Positions 17,699 through 26,730 of a DNA stretch of 58,814 nt are shown one piece after another (the stretch's first letter is position 1; the number at the start of each line of letters is the position of its first letter). The position numbers and the translations under genes were made by a program. The stretch is from positions 1 to 58,814 of the forward strand of contig NZ_FUYV01000024.1 in assembly GCF_900168165.1 (NCBI RefSeq), written 5' to 3'. Origin of the DNA: Alkalitalea saponilacus (GTDB taxonomy: Bacteria > Bacteroidota > Bacteroidia > Bacteroidales > Marinilabiliaceae). The notes beneath the pieces are model-generated. The model did no database searches. It worked only from the letters and a program-made list of their open reading frames with translations, and had not been told where the DNA came from.

Positions 17699-18706
17699 CT
17701 ACAAAGATCCACGAATAATGAGATTGGATGGATTCTTTATTTCAACCTTTTCCCTGGAAATAATCATTCTTGCAAGATTCTCACCCATAGCCTTAAAGTC
17801 GGTAGAAATAGTTGTAATGCCATCAGCTATAATCTCTTTTAGGCCATAATCATTCAGTGAAATAATCCCAACATCATCTCCTATTATGTAATTCTCTCTT
17901 CGGCAATGCTTTACCAGAAAAACCAAATCCCGATCATTTGGCATGATGTAAACATGCCCCCTTAAAACATCGGACTCAGTTAAACCTGATATTACATCAT
18001 TACTAAAATTAAAATCCTCACAAAACTTCTTAAATCCGTTAAAAAAACCTCTTGGTTCCTTTCCTCCCGGGTAAACAAGAATCAATCGATTATACTTTTT
18101 CAGAAGTTCTAACCCTTGCCGCAAACCGTTATATATATCTTCATCAAAAGACTGGTATATCGACGGATATTCGCCCTTTAACGATACCGGCAACTGATCG
18201 AGTATGAACACCTTATCGAGCGGAAGCTTTTTAATTGATAAATGTGCATTGGGTAAAAGTGCAGGCATTACCACATAATTAGTATAGTTTCCTAGCTGAT
18301 TTGTTATGATAGAATCAAAAACCTCATCATTAAAATGGTGAAAAAAGATATCAATCTGAGCCCTCCCGGCTATAGTGGTAATAAAAGCATTATACAAATC
18401 TTCCTTAAACCCGTTAAACTCATCAAACAACAGTAATATACGTAAATCATGGTTAACATCAGTACTTTCAATATAATACCCTTTACCTGGAACACTTTTC
18501 AACACACCCCTGGATTTTAACTCATTATAGGCAAGCAACACAGTATCGCGAGATAGGCTATTCCGTTGAGCAATGTCATTTACAGAGGGGAGTTTGTCGC
18601 CCCGTTTAAAAAAACCTTCACGTACCTTGTAAATAACCGAATCAATGATCTGACGGTATTTAGCATGAGCCGATGCTTTATTGACCTGAATTATATTTCG
18701 ATTCAT
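17699..18706 (-). CDS. GntR-type regulator with LacI-like sensor domain
   Basis: 335 residues. Residues about 10-80 form a GntR winged helix (KYRQIIDSVIYKVREGFFKRGDKLPSV... followed by NSLSRDTVLLAYNELKSRGVL). The remainder is a periplasmic-binding-protein-like (Peripla_BP_3/LacI) ligand domain, ending with ISTDFKAMGENLARMI and IRGSL, an AraR-like layout. Such regulators in Bacteroidota sense sugars and sit beside the glycosidase they control. The GH20 gene lies immediately downstream, so an amino-sugar ligand is a reasonable guess. Confidence 0.88.
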   Translation of the reverse strand: MNRNIIQVNKASAHAKYRQIIDSVIYKVREGFFKRGDKLPSVNDIAQRNSLSRDTVLLAYNELKSRGVLKSVPGKGYYIESTDVNHDLRILLLFDEFNGFKEDLYNAFITTIAGRAQIDIFFHHFNDEVFDSIITNQLGNYTNYVVMPALLPNAHLSIKKLPLDKVFILDQLPVSLKGEYPSIYQSFDEDIYNGLRQGLELLKKYNRLILVYPGGKEPRGFFNGFKKFCEDFNFSNDVISGLTESDVLRGHVYIMPNDRDLVFLVKHCRRENYIIGDDVGIISLNDYGLKEIIADGITTISTDFKAMGENLARMIISREKVEIKNPSNLIIRGSL

Positions 18707-18812
18707 TTAAAACAGTTAAATATTTTGTAATAAATGCCGACTACAAAATAACACCTTCATTGATAAATATTGTGCAAATCCTTAAGAAATATGGAATATA
18801 TTGTATTTTTTC

Positions 18813-18861
18813 TAAATTTGTATAATTGAATACACATTTTGAGAGGTTTATTAAACCTCTC
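18813..18861 (+). promoter_or_regulatory. -7 element and 21-bp perfect palindrome before acyl-CoA ligase
   Basis: TAAATTTG at 18813-18820 matches a -7 box. About 20 bases later GAGAGGTTTA (18841-18850) is mirrored exactly by TAAACCTCTC (18852-18861) around one central base. The palindrome would lie near the 5' end of the transcript, where a repressor could bind or the RNA could fold. Confidence 0.5.
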
Positions 18862-18958
18862 ATTGCATATAAAAATAACAAATTTAAATCATAACCAACC
18901 CGAGCACCTTTTTGCTTTAAAAACAAAATAACAGTTTACAAACCAACATCTTAATGCA

Positions 18959-20878
18959 ATGCTAAGCATCATTGACTATTTTGAAGATAAAACCTCCCAA
19001 TTTGGCAACAATCCTTTAATATGGGAAAAGAGAGAAAACATATACGAATCCACATCTTATAACGAAAGTCTTGAATTAATTAAAACATATGCCGCAGGGC
19101 TTATGGGAATTGGTTTTGAAAAGGGAGATCGTGTTTCATTGTTATCGGAAGGAAGAAGAGATTGGCTCATTGCTGAATTATCCATACTTTATGCAGCAGG
19201 AATTAACGTTCCTTTATCAACAAAACTGGAGGAATCCAACGACCTGGTATTCAGAATAAATCATTCAGACAGCAAAATTATAATAGTATCTGCATATCAA
19301 TTGCCCAAAATAAGAAATATCATCAATCTATTGCCGGGAGTTGAAAAGGTTATCATTCTGGATGAGATAGAAGATTTGCAGACAAAAGAAATTCTTTGGT
19401 CTGATTTATACAAATCAGGAGTTGAATTCAGAAAAACAGATGAAGACAAGCTAAAAAATCGTCGAAACGAGATCACTCCCAACGATGTTGCAAATATCTC
19501 GTACACATCAGGAACCACGGCTGATCCTAAGGGAATTATGTTGTCACATAGAAATTACACAGCCAATGTTGAACAAGCTTTTAGTTTTATTGATATTCCT
19601 TCGCATTACCGAACCCTTGTGGTTCTGCCGTGGGATCATGCTTTTGCACATACGGCGGCACTTTACGCGTTCATGTACCGAGGAGCATCGGTAGCCGCTG
19701 TTAAAAGTGGGAGAACCCCCAACGAAACACTTAAAAATTTTGTAAATAACATGCAGGAGATTCAGCCGCATGTATTAATGAGTGTTCCTGCTCTGGCCAA
19801 AAACTTCCGCAAAAACATAGAAAAGGGAGTTAGGGACAAAGGCAAAATTGCCTGGTTACTTTTTTCCCTTGCCATAAAACATGCATTCTGGTATAATGGA
19901 ACAGGAGACAATAAAGGTAAAGGTATTAAGAAGTTAACCAAGCCAATAGGAAATCTTTTTGACAAGATTCTTTTTAGGAAAATCCGTTTAAAATTTGGGG
20001 GAAATCTTAAATTTTTTATTGGCGGCGGGGCTTTGCTGGATATAGAATTACAAAAATTCTTTTATGCCATTGGAATTCCCATGTATCAGGGATACGGTTT
20101 AAGTGAAGCTGCCCCTATAATTTCTGCTAACACCCCCGACTTTCATAAAATGGGATCGTCAGGAAAAGTGGTACATAACCTGGAACTCAAAATATGTGAT
20201 GAGAACGGGCGTGAAGTTAATACTGGTGAGTCGGGAGAAATTGTTGTAAAAGGGGAAAATGTAATGCTTGGCTACTGGAAAAACAAAACAGCCACAGCAG
20301 AGACCATTAAGGATGAGTGGCTATACACTGGTGATCTTGGCTATGTGGATAATGAGAACTATCTATACGTAAAAGGCCGTTTTAAAAGCCTTCTAATATC
20401 ACATGATGGTGAAAAGTACAGTCCGGAAGGAATTGAAGAGGCTATTATTGATCATTGCCCGTTAATAGATCAGTTTATGCTATACAACAACCAAAGTCCG
20501 TATACCATAGGTTTGGCTGTTCCTAATTCTGACAGCATCAGCAATCTCTTGAAAAATCATGAATTTCAATCTGATGAAGAGAAAAGTGCCTTCATCCTTC
20601 GGGCAATTCAGGAAGAGATAAACCAATTTAAACAAGGCGGCAAACTTGATGATATGTTTCCGCAACGCTGGCTACCAACCACAGTTGGAGTTTGTCCTGA
20701 ACCTTTTACAGAAGTAAATAAGATGTTGAATAGCACTATGAAAATGGTTCGAAGAGTTGTTGAGACCAAGCTAAACAAAGAAATAAACCATCTTTATACT
20801 CCGGAAGGAAAAGATATGTTTAGCACAAGAAACAGGCAAAATATTATGCTATATTTAACCAAGCCCGTCAGCTCCTAG
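18959..20878 (+). CDS. long-chain acyl-CoA synthetase (AMP-binding)
   Basis: 639 residues, ANL superfamily. The P-loop-like motif is ISYTSGTTADPKG (about residues 179-191), followed by YQGYGLSEAAPIISAN (A5 region), the YTGDLG motif with its Asp, and the KGRFKSLLIS hinge near 475. Layout and length match FadD15/AAE-type long-chain fatty acyl-CoA ligases of Bacteroidota, which activate fatty acids with ATP and CoA. A hydrophilic C-terminal section is somewhat longer than minimal enzymes. Monocistronic; divergent from the GntR-type regulator gene. Confidence 0.92.
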   Translation: MLSIIDYFEDKTSQFGNNPLIWEKRENIYESTSYNESLELIKTYAAGLMGIGFEKGDRVSLLSEGRRDWLIAELSILYAAGINVPLSTKLEESNDLVFRINHSDSKIIIVSAYQLPKIRNIINLLPGVEKVIILDEIEDLQTKEILWSDLYKSGVEFRKTDEDKLKNRRNEITPNDVANISYTSGTTADPKGIMLSHRNYTANVEQAFSFIDIPSHYRTLVVLPWDHAFAHTAALYAFMYRGASVAAVKSGRTPNETLKNFVNNMQEIQPHVLMSVPALAKNFRKNIEKGVRDKGKIAWLLFSLAIKHAFWYNGTGDNKGKGIKKLTKPIGNLFDKILFRKIRLKFGGNLKFFIGGGALLDIELQKFFYAIGIPMYQGYGLSEAAPIISANTPDFHKMGSSGKVVHNLELKICDENGREVNTGESGEIVVKGENVMLGYWKNKTATAETIKDEWLYTGDLGYVDNENYLYVKGRFKSLLISHDGEKYSPEGIEEAIIDHCPLIDQFMLYNNQSPYTIGLAVPNSDSISNLLKNHEFQSDEEKSAFILRAIQEEINQFKQGGKLDDMFPQRWLPTTVGVCPEPFTEVNKMLNSTMKMVRRVVETKLNKEINHLYTPEGKDMFSTRNRQNIMLYLTKPVSS

Positions 20879-21078
20879 TTAAATATTGTATCATAAAAAA
20901 TGGGCTGATCAACTAATATTATAATTCTTTTATCAACAATTTTGATCAATCCATAAAAAAAATGAAACAAAAAAGCATTATATTACGTCTTTGTATAGTA
21001 TAACTATTTCATATTTTTAAAGTTTTCACCAATTTTACACCCTAAATAGAACTTACAGTACTCAAATCAGGCCGCTAA

Positions 21079-21945
21079 ATGTACACAATAAATAAAAAAT
21101 GGTTGTTGGTTTTATTGCTTATGGTGACATGCACCATTACTAACAGCCAAATCAGACGTGGATACAGAGGTTCTCCATTTAATTTAATGGATGGCTTGTC
21201 TGTTACTGCCAAAGCCGGACCAAACATTTTTTTCGGAGACCTGGTTGATGAAGGACGTATCGGTTATTCGGCCGGAATAGTTGCCGACAGAGAAATGACC
21301 CGAACTTTATCAGCCCGTGCACAACTGATGGGGGGAGTAATGCAGGGAACACAAATATTTCCTAACACAGGCCAGGCTTATGCCGAATTCGACAATATGT
21401 ATTTTGAATTTACGTTTGGAGGTACATACAGACCTCTTAACGATTTAATGGGGTATTTTAAAGAAAGAACTTTTCAGCCATATGCACTTTTACAGGCAGG
21501 ATTTGTTTATTACAATGCCACAGAATATTGGGGTCCGGCAAGTGCTGGCACATCCGGTGCTGAACCCGGTGAAAAATGGAGAACTGCAACAGGTTTAGCT
21601 CCTATAGTTGGTGCCGGAGGGGGAGCATCAATATGGCTTACGCCCAGATTAAGTGCAAACTTTGAGTTTGCAGGAAATTTAGCGTTTTCAGACAAACTTG
21701 ATGCACACGATGTATGGTACGATAGTTGGGATCCTTTGGGAACTGAGCACGACACAGATCCATATGACTTCTATTATTCAGTAAATCTGGGGATAACCTA
21801 TTTGATTCAGGATAGCCCATTCAGAAACGAGCCAAGGTTTAACCGTAGAAGTTACATGAAAACCAGAAGGTTTTTCCAGCCTAAGACAAGATCAAGAAGC
21901 TCAAGACCAAGTAGTCATATGAGAAGACGCTGGTTGTTCTTCTAA
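21079..21945 (+). CDS. outer-membrane beta-barrel-like protein
   Basis: 288 residues with a signal peptide (MYTINKKWLLVLLLMVTCTITNSQ). Alternating hydrophobic and glycine/aromatic segments (VTAKAGPNIFFGDL, FEFTFGGTYRPLNDL, SVNLGITYLIQ) look like an eight-strand OmpA/OmpW-type barrel. The mature protein ends in an unusual Arg/Ser-rich basic tail (about 30 residues, MKTRRFFQPKTRSRS...RRRWLFF). No named family recognised with certainty; such barrels are common in gliding or T9SS-bearing Bacteroidota. Convergent with uvrB. Confidence 0.72.
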   Translation: MYTINKKWLLVLLLMVTCTITNSQIRRGYRGSPFNLMDGLSVTAKAGPNIFFGDLVDEGRIGYSAGIVADREMTRTLSARAQLMGGVMQGTQIFPNTGQAYAEFDNMYFEFTFGGTYRPLNDLMGYFKERTFQPYALLQAGFVYYNATEYWGPASAGTSGAEPGEKWRTATGLAPIVGAGGGASIWLTPRLSANFEFAGNLAFSDKLDAHDVWYDSWDPLGTEHDTDPYDFYYSVNLGITYLIQDSPFRNEPRFNRRSYMKTRRFFQPKTRSRSSRPSSHMRRRWLFF

Positions 21946-21981
21946 AAATATTTCCATTTTTTAGGTGAGGTGGTCAAAAAT

Positions 21982-24006
21982 TTACCGTGCAGACTTTCTT
22001 TCTTTAAGGAGAGTCTGCAATCGGAACATTTCGTCGCGATACTGTGCTGCAGAAATAAAATCCAGATCTTTTGAAGCGGCTTGCATAGATGCACGTGTTT
22101 TCTCAATGGCCTTTTCAAGCGCATGAACGGACATGTAAGCAACCACCGGATCAGCAGCAACATCTGCTGTTTCAGGTTCAGAATAACCTTTCACAAGTTT
22201 GTCGTCCCTGCTGCTTCCCGGAATTATTGAGCCTTTTTTCCTTATTATTTGCGATGGAACAATTCCATTGGCTTCATTATAGGCCAATTGTTTGGTTCTT
22301 CTGTAATTAGTTGCATCAATGGTCTCCTTCATTGATCTCGTTATGGTATCGGCATACATGATAACCAGTCCGTTTAGGTTCCGTGCTGCTCTTCCGGCAG
22401 TCTGTGTAAGCGAACGCGCAGAGCGCAAAAACCCTTCTTTATCGGCATCCAAAATAGCAACCAAGGAAACTTCCGGGAGATCCAATCCTTCCCGCAAAAG
22501 ATTTACACCCACCAACACATCAAAAAAGCCTTCCCGTAAACCTTCCATAATTTTAACACGTTCAAGAGTATCCACATCAGAATGAATATACTCGCATCGT
22601 ATCCCCATTCTGGTTAGATAACTACTCAACTCTTCGGCCATCCGCTTAGTCAATGTGGTTACGAGTACCCTCTCATTTTTTTCTGTACGAATTTGAATTT
22701 CTTCAATCAAATCGTCCATCTGGTTGAGACTGGGTCTTACGTCAATATGAGGATCCGGCAACCCTGTTGGACGAATGACCTGCTCAACAATCACACCCTC
22801 GCTTTTTTCCATTTCATAATCAGCAGGCGTTGCACTTACGTAAATCGCGTTTTTAGCAAGCGATTCAAACTCTTCAAATTTCAACGGTCGGTTATCAATA
22901 GCTGCGGGCAATCTGAAACCATACTCCACCAGATTCTTTTTACGGCTAAAATCGCCACCATACATGGCGCGAATCTGAGGAATGGTTACGTGGCTCTCGT
23001 CCACCACAACCAAAAAATCATCCGGAAAATAATCAATCAGGCAAAAAGGTCTGGTTCCGGGCTCTCGTCCATCAAAGTACCGGCTATAATTTTCGATTCC
23101 AGGACAATATCCAAGTTCCCGAATCATTTCCAGGTCATAATTAACCCTTTCATCGAGTCGCTTTGCCTCAGCTTTTTTTCCCTCATCACGTAGGAATTGC
23201 AGATGATCCGTTAAATCATCCTGAATCATTTTAATAGCTGAATTAATTCTTTCTTTGGTCGTTACAAAAATATTGGCCGGATAAATCAGGAAGCTTTGAT
23301 GTTTCTCCAGACTTATGTTGTTAACCGGGTCAAAACTTTCAATGGATTCTATTTCATCTCCCCAAAAAATGACTCTAAGCGCATGATCAGCATATGCAAG
23401 AAAAATATCGACCGTATCTCCTTTTACCCGGAAATGTCCACGATTGAATTCGACCTCGTTACGTGAGTATAGACTATCAACCAATCGTCGGAGAAATTGA
23501 TTTCGGCCAAAAGTCATACCTGATTCAATTGTAATAACATTGGCATGAAAGTCCTCCGGATTACCAATACCATACAAACAAGATACAGAGCTGACAACAA
23601 TCACATCTTTTCGCCCTGAAAGAAGAGCCGAAGTTGCGCTCAGACGCAACTTCTCAATTTCATCATTGATTGAGAGATCTTTCTCTATATAAGTATCAGT
23701 AACAGGCAAATATGCTTCCGGCTGGTAGTAGTCGTAATAACTCACAAAATATTCAACGGCATTATTAGGGAAGAAATGTTTAAATTCACCATAAAGCTGA
23801 GCTGCAAGTGTCTTATTATGACTTAACACCAAAACCGGCTTTTGAAGTTGCTCAATCACATTGGCTACAGTAAATGTTTTACCGGAACCAGTGACACCCA
23901 ATAAAGTTTGGAATCTACTTCCGATTCTGATTCCTTCAACAAGTTGGCGAATCGCTTCTGGTTGATCCCCTGTCGGCTTAAAATCTGATTCAATTTTAAA
24001 ATCCAT
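21982..24006 (-). CDS. uvrB: excinuclease ABC subunit B
   Basis: 674 residues from ATG 24006; the frame is open to 24042 but that part overlaps dapF. Walker A is LLGVTGSGKTFT (near 40), the beta-hairpin and YYDYYQPEAY are present, helicase motif II appears as VVDESHV, and motif VI as QTAGRAARN. The C-terminal UvrC-binding region ends RDEMFRLQTLL. It loads onto damaged DNA with UvrA and recruits UvrC. It starts four bases after dapF and is probably co-transcribed. Confidence 0.97.
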   Translation of the reverse strand: MDFKIESDFKPTGDQPEAIRQLVEGIRIGSRFQTLLGVTGSGKTFTVANVIEQLQKPVLVLSHNKTLAAQLYGEFKHFFPNNAVEYFVSYYDYYQPEAYLPVTDTYIEKDLSINDEIEKLRLSATSALLSGRKDVIVVSSVSCLYGIGNPEDFHANVITIESGMTFGRNQFLRRLVDSLYSRNEVEFNRGHFRVKGDTVDIFLAYADHALRVIFWGDEIESIESFDPVNNISLEKHQSFLIYPANIFVTTKERINSAIKMIQDDLTDHLQFLRDEGKKAEAKRLDERVNYDLEMIRELGYCPGIENYSRYFDGREPGTRPFCLIDYFPDDFLVVVDESHVTIPQIRAMYGGDFSRKKNLVEYGFRLPAAIDNRPLKFEEFESLAKNAIYVSATPADYEMEKSEGVIVEQVIRPTGLPDPHIDVRPSLNQMDDLIEEIQIRTEKNERVLVTTLTKRMAEELSSYLTRMGIRCEYIHSDVDTLERVKIMEGLREGFFDVLVGVNLLREGLDLPEVSLVAILDADKEGFLRSARSLTQTAGRAARNLNGLVIMYADTITRSMKETIDATNYRRTKQLAYNEANGIVPSQIIRKKGSIIPGSSRDDKLVKGYSEPETADVAADPVVAYMSVHALEKAIEKTRASMQAASKDLDFISAAQYRDEMFRLQTLLKERKSAR

Positions 24007-24010
24007 CTGA

Positions 24011-24802
24011 TTATTGCACGTTGATATTTCCGGAAAATACAAATTTAGCAGGACCTTCCAACCAAATATTATTATACACTCCTTTATCCTGAGCAGAAAA
24101 CCTGACAGTCAGAGCTCCTCCTTTTACCTTTATTGAATATTCTGTGCCTCCACCATGAATGAAAAAATTGGTTAGCACAGAAGCCACGCAACCAGTTCCG
24201 CACGACCATGTTTCATCCTCAACCCCTCTTTCGTATGTACGAACCATTATAGAGGAATCTCCGCATTTTTCAACAAAATTCACATTTGTACCCGCTTTAC
24301 CAAAATAGGAATTATTTCGAATGGCTCTGCCAGCAGAAACAACATCGGTTTGTTCAAGATTCTCTGTATAACAAACAAAATGGGGGGAACCTGTATTCAA
24401 AAAATAACCATCTGCCACCTTCTCAATGCCGTTAACATCTAACATTTTCAAATTAATGATATCCGGTTTAACTAAAGCATGGTGAATACCATCAATAGCA
24501 TCAAAAGTAAATATTTCGTTTTCTTTTACCATACCTAAATCACAAGCAAACTTTACAATACATCTTCCTCCGTTACCACACATAGTACTTTCATTACCAT
24601 CACTATTGTAGTATCGCATGTAAAAAGCGTGCTCAGGAGAATTTTCCAATAGCATAAATCCATCAGCTCCAACTCCAAAACGGCGATGACATATAAAGCT
24701 AATTAATTCCCTATCACTAATATTGAAATAAGAATCTCTATTATCAATAATTACGAAATCGTTACCTGTTCCGTGATATTTGTAAAATTTTAATTGTTCC
24801 AT
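24011..24802 (-). CDS. dapF: diaminopimelate epimerase
   Basis: 263 residues. The two catalytic cysteines are in STMCGNGGRC and ETWSCGTGC, the paired half-sites of this two-domain racemase. It turns LL- into meso-diaminopimelate for peptidoglycan and lysine. The N-terminal YHGTGNDFVIID block is classic. Leads the dapF-uvrB pair. Confidence 0.96.
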   Translation of the reverse strand: MEQLKFYKYHGTGNDFVIIDNRDSYFNISDRELISFICHRRFGVGADGFMLLENSPEHAFYMRYYNSDGNESTMCGNGGRCIVKFACDLGMVKENEIFTFDAIDGIHHALVKPDIINLKMLDVNGIEKVADGYFLNTGSPHFVCYTENLEQTDVVSAGRAIRNNSYFGKAGTNVNFVEKCGDSSIMVRTYERGVEDETWSCGTGCVASVLTNFFIHGGGTEYSIKVKGGALTVRFSAQDKGVYNNIWLEGPAKFVFSGNINVQ

Positions 24803-24886
24803 ATTACGAGCTCTTCAATATTTCTATTCAAATTCATTTTTTACAAAGATAATTAAGTGATTTATAGCAAATATCAATAATTAAGA

Positions 24887-25002
24887 AATTGTGACAAAAG
24901 AATTATGGGTTAACACAAAATATTTCTTAATAATTGTGACAAAAAGGTTAAATAAAAAAACAATTTGTGCATTGCTCCTTTATTAGGCTAGATCTATATT
25001 TA
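24887..25002 (+). promoter_or_regulatory. promoter with upstream direct repeats before GH105 gene
   Basis: In the 350-base gap between dapF and the GH105 gene, AATTGTGACAAAA occurs at 24887-24899 and 24932-24944 (45 bases apart, about four helical turns). Downstream, TTG at 24972-24974, a 20-base spacer and TATATTTA at 24995-25002 form a near-consensus promoter. Predicted 5'-UTR is about 145 bases. The repeats are placed like an activator site. Confidence 0.55.
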
Positions 25003-25154
25003 TAGTCTGAAAAATTTAACTCAAAACAACTAAATCAAATTTCAAACCTAAAATGAATCATGACATCTGATTATCTAAACAATACAATATATACTCAATA
25101 GATTTATCACCTTAAAAATTGAACAAAATTATATATAATTTAAAACCACGATTC

Positions 25155-26417
25155 ATGAAAAAAGTCACTTTATTTATGGTATCTGCTTATATATTAATAA
25201 GCTGCACCATGGCAAATCAACCCACTCAAGAAGTAAGCGTAGTAAGAATGAGTGATGAAGAAGTTGTCAGGCTAATAGCCGACCACGTACTAGAACAACC
25301 AGTTACGCAATTTGTTGGTGTTACCACAGGGGTAGTATATAATTCTACAGATGAAATTCCAGAAGGTGAAGATGTCCGCTTCAAAAGTCCGCTAATGGAA
25401 TGGCACTACTCTGCAGGTGTTACTAATATGGCAATTATTAAACTTGGGAAATACCTTGAAGAACAAAAATATATTGATTATGCTTTAGACCATGTAGCAT
25501 TTGGTTTTGCAAATTACCAATACTTTAAAGAGCGCTTTAGAGGTGACCGCAATCATTGGCACTGGCCATACGGACAATTATGGAATTTTGAGGAGTTAGA
25601 TGATTGTGGTGCAATGGGCGCAAGCGTTATTGACGTATACGCCATCAACCCGCAAGAAAGATACCTTGAATACATAAAAAACTCAGCTGAACATATTCTC
25701 AACGGACAGGTTAGAACAGAAAATGGAACATTAAGCCGTACTTTTCCAAGAAATATGACCATTTGGGCTGATGATTTGTACATGTCAGTCTCTTTTCTTG
25801 CAAGAATGGGATCTTTTACAAATGATGAGAAGTATTTTAATGACGCTATACATCAAGTAATTAAAATGGATCAATACCTTTGGGATCCAATTAAGCAATT
25901 ATACTACCATTGTTATTACACAGATCTCGAACGAAACGGAGTCGCGTATTGGGGACGTGCAAACGGGTGGATTACATTTGCTATTTGTGATTTATTGGAT
26001 GAACTTCCATCTGATCATCCAAAAAGAGACCTTTTAATTTCAATTCTGGAGAAACAAATTGTGGGATATTCAAGATATCAGGACGCTGATGGAATGTGGA
26101 AGCAATTACTGGATAAACCAGACTCGTATCAAGAGTCTTCAGTAACTGCACTTTTCATTTATGGAGTTGCAAAAGCAGTTAATGAAGGATGGATTGATCC
26201 TGATTATGCAAGTATTGCAAGACGTGGGTGGCATGCGTTAAAAAGAGATAAAATTACACCGGAAGGTAAATTTATTGATGTCTGTGTAGGAACCGGTATT
26301 TCGGATGACCTTGTTTTTTATTATACACGACCAGTTGGGGATAATGAGAAACATGGAATAGGTTTGATACTTAATGCTGGGCTTGAAATGATAAAACTCA
26401 ATAAAGATCGAAATTAA
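25155..26417 (+). CDS. GH105-like unsaturated glycuronyl hydrolase lipoprotein
   Basis: 420 residues from ATG 25155 (the frame reaches back to a TTG at 25119, upstream of the signal). Lipoprotein signal peptide with lipobox LISC. The alpha/alpha barrel shows WADDLYMSVSFLARMG, with the Asp equivalent to the acid of YteR-type enzymes, and YWGRANGWITFA, plus the C-terminal GTGISDDLVFYY. GH88/GH105 enzymes hydrate the unsaturated uronic acid left by lyases. It is isolated here, 21 kb from the pectin locus that carries a second GH105. GH88 assignment cannot be excluded. Confidence 0.88.
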   Translation: MKKVTLFMVSAYILISCTMANQPTQEVSVVRMSDEEVVRLIADHVLEQPVTQFVGVTTGVVYNSTDEIPEGEDVRFKSPLMEWHYSAGVTNMAIIKLGKYLEEQKYIDYALDHVAFGFANYQYFKERFRGDRNHWHWPYGQLWNFEELDDCGAMGASVIDVYAINPQERYLEYIKNSAEHILNGQVRTENGTLSRTFPRNMTIWADDLYMSVSFLARMGSFTNDEKYFNDAIHQVIKMDQYLWDPIKQLYYHCYYTDLERNGVAYWGRANGWITFAICDLLDELPSDHPKRDLLISILEKQIVGYSRYQDADGMWKQLLDKPDSYQESSVTALFIYGVAKAVNEGWIDPDYASIARRGWHALKRDKITPEGKFIDVCVGTGISDDLVFYYTRPVGDNEKHGIGLILNAGLEMIKLNKDRN

Positions 26418-26448
26418 CATATACTTTATACATAAATCATATTAACTT

Positions 26449-26489
26449 AAAGTCTTTGGTTTTTAAAAAAACCAAAGACTTTTTTTGTT
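26449..26489 (+). terminator. terminator after GH105 gene
   Basis: A stem of about 15 bp (AAGTCTTTGGTTTTT against its complement, about 26449-26482) followed by seven T. It ends the GH105 transcript. The rest of the gap to the HtrA gene (to 26730) is AT-rich and shows no ORF or clear promoter. Confidence 0.85.
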
Positions 26490-26730
26490 TTATAAAGAAT
26501 GAAAGCTATACTTTAATAGCAACTCTAACAAATAACCAACAAAACCTCAAATAATTTGTTAATAAGGAGTATTGAACCTAATCAATTCTCTAATGCAACT
26601 TCTGAAACTTAACAGTGCATGCAAACAGCAAAAAAGTTATCAGTTGTAGAAGCAGTTAAAAATTGTAAAGCCCAACATGTCGGCATTAAATTTGAATTAA
26701 TGAAGAACAAAACCTTAAATTGTTATTATT

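Noticed and set aside
18741-18926. 61-residue minus-strand frame in the gntR-type/acyl-CoA ligase gap
   Set aside because: It runs through the palindrome and promoter region; no similarity or gene-like composition.
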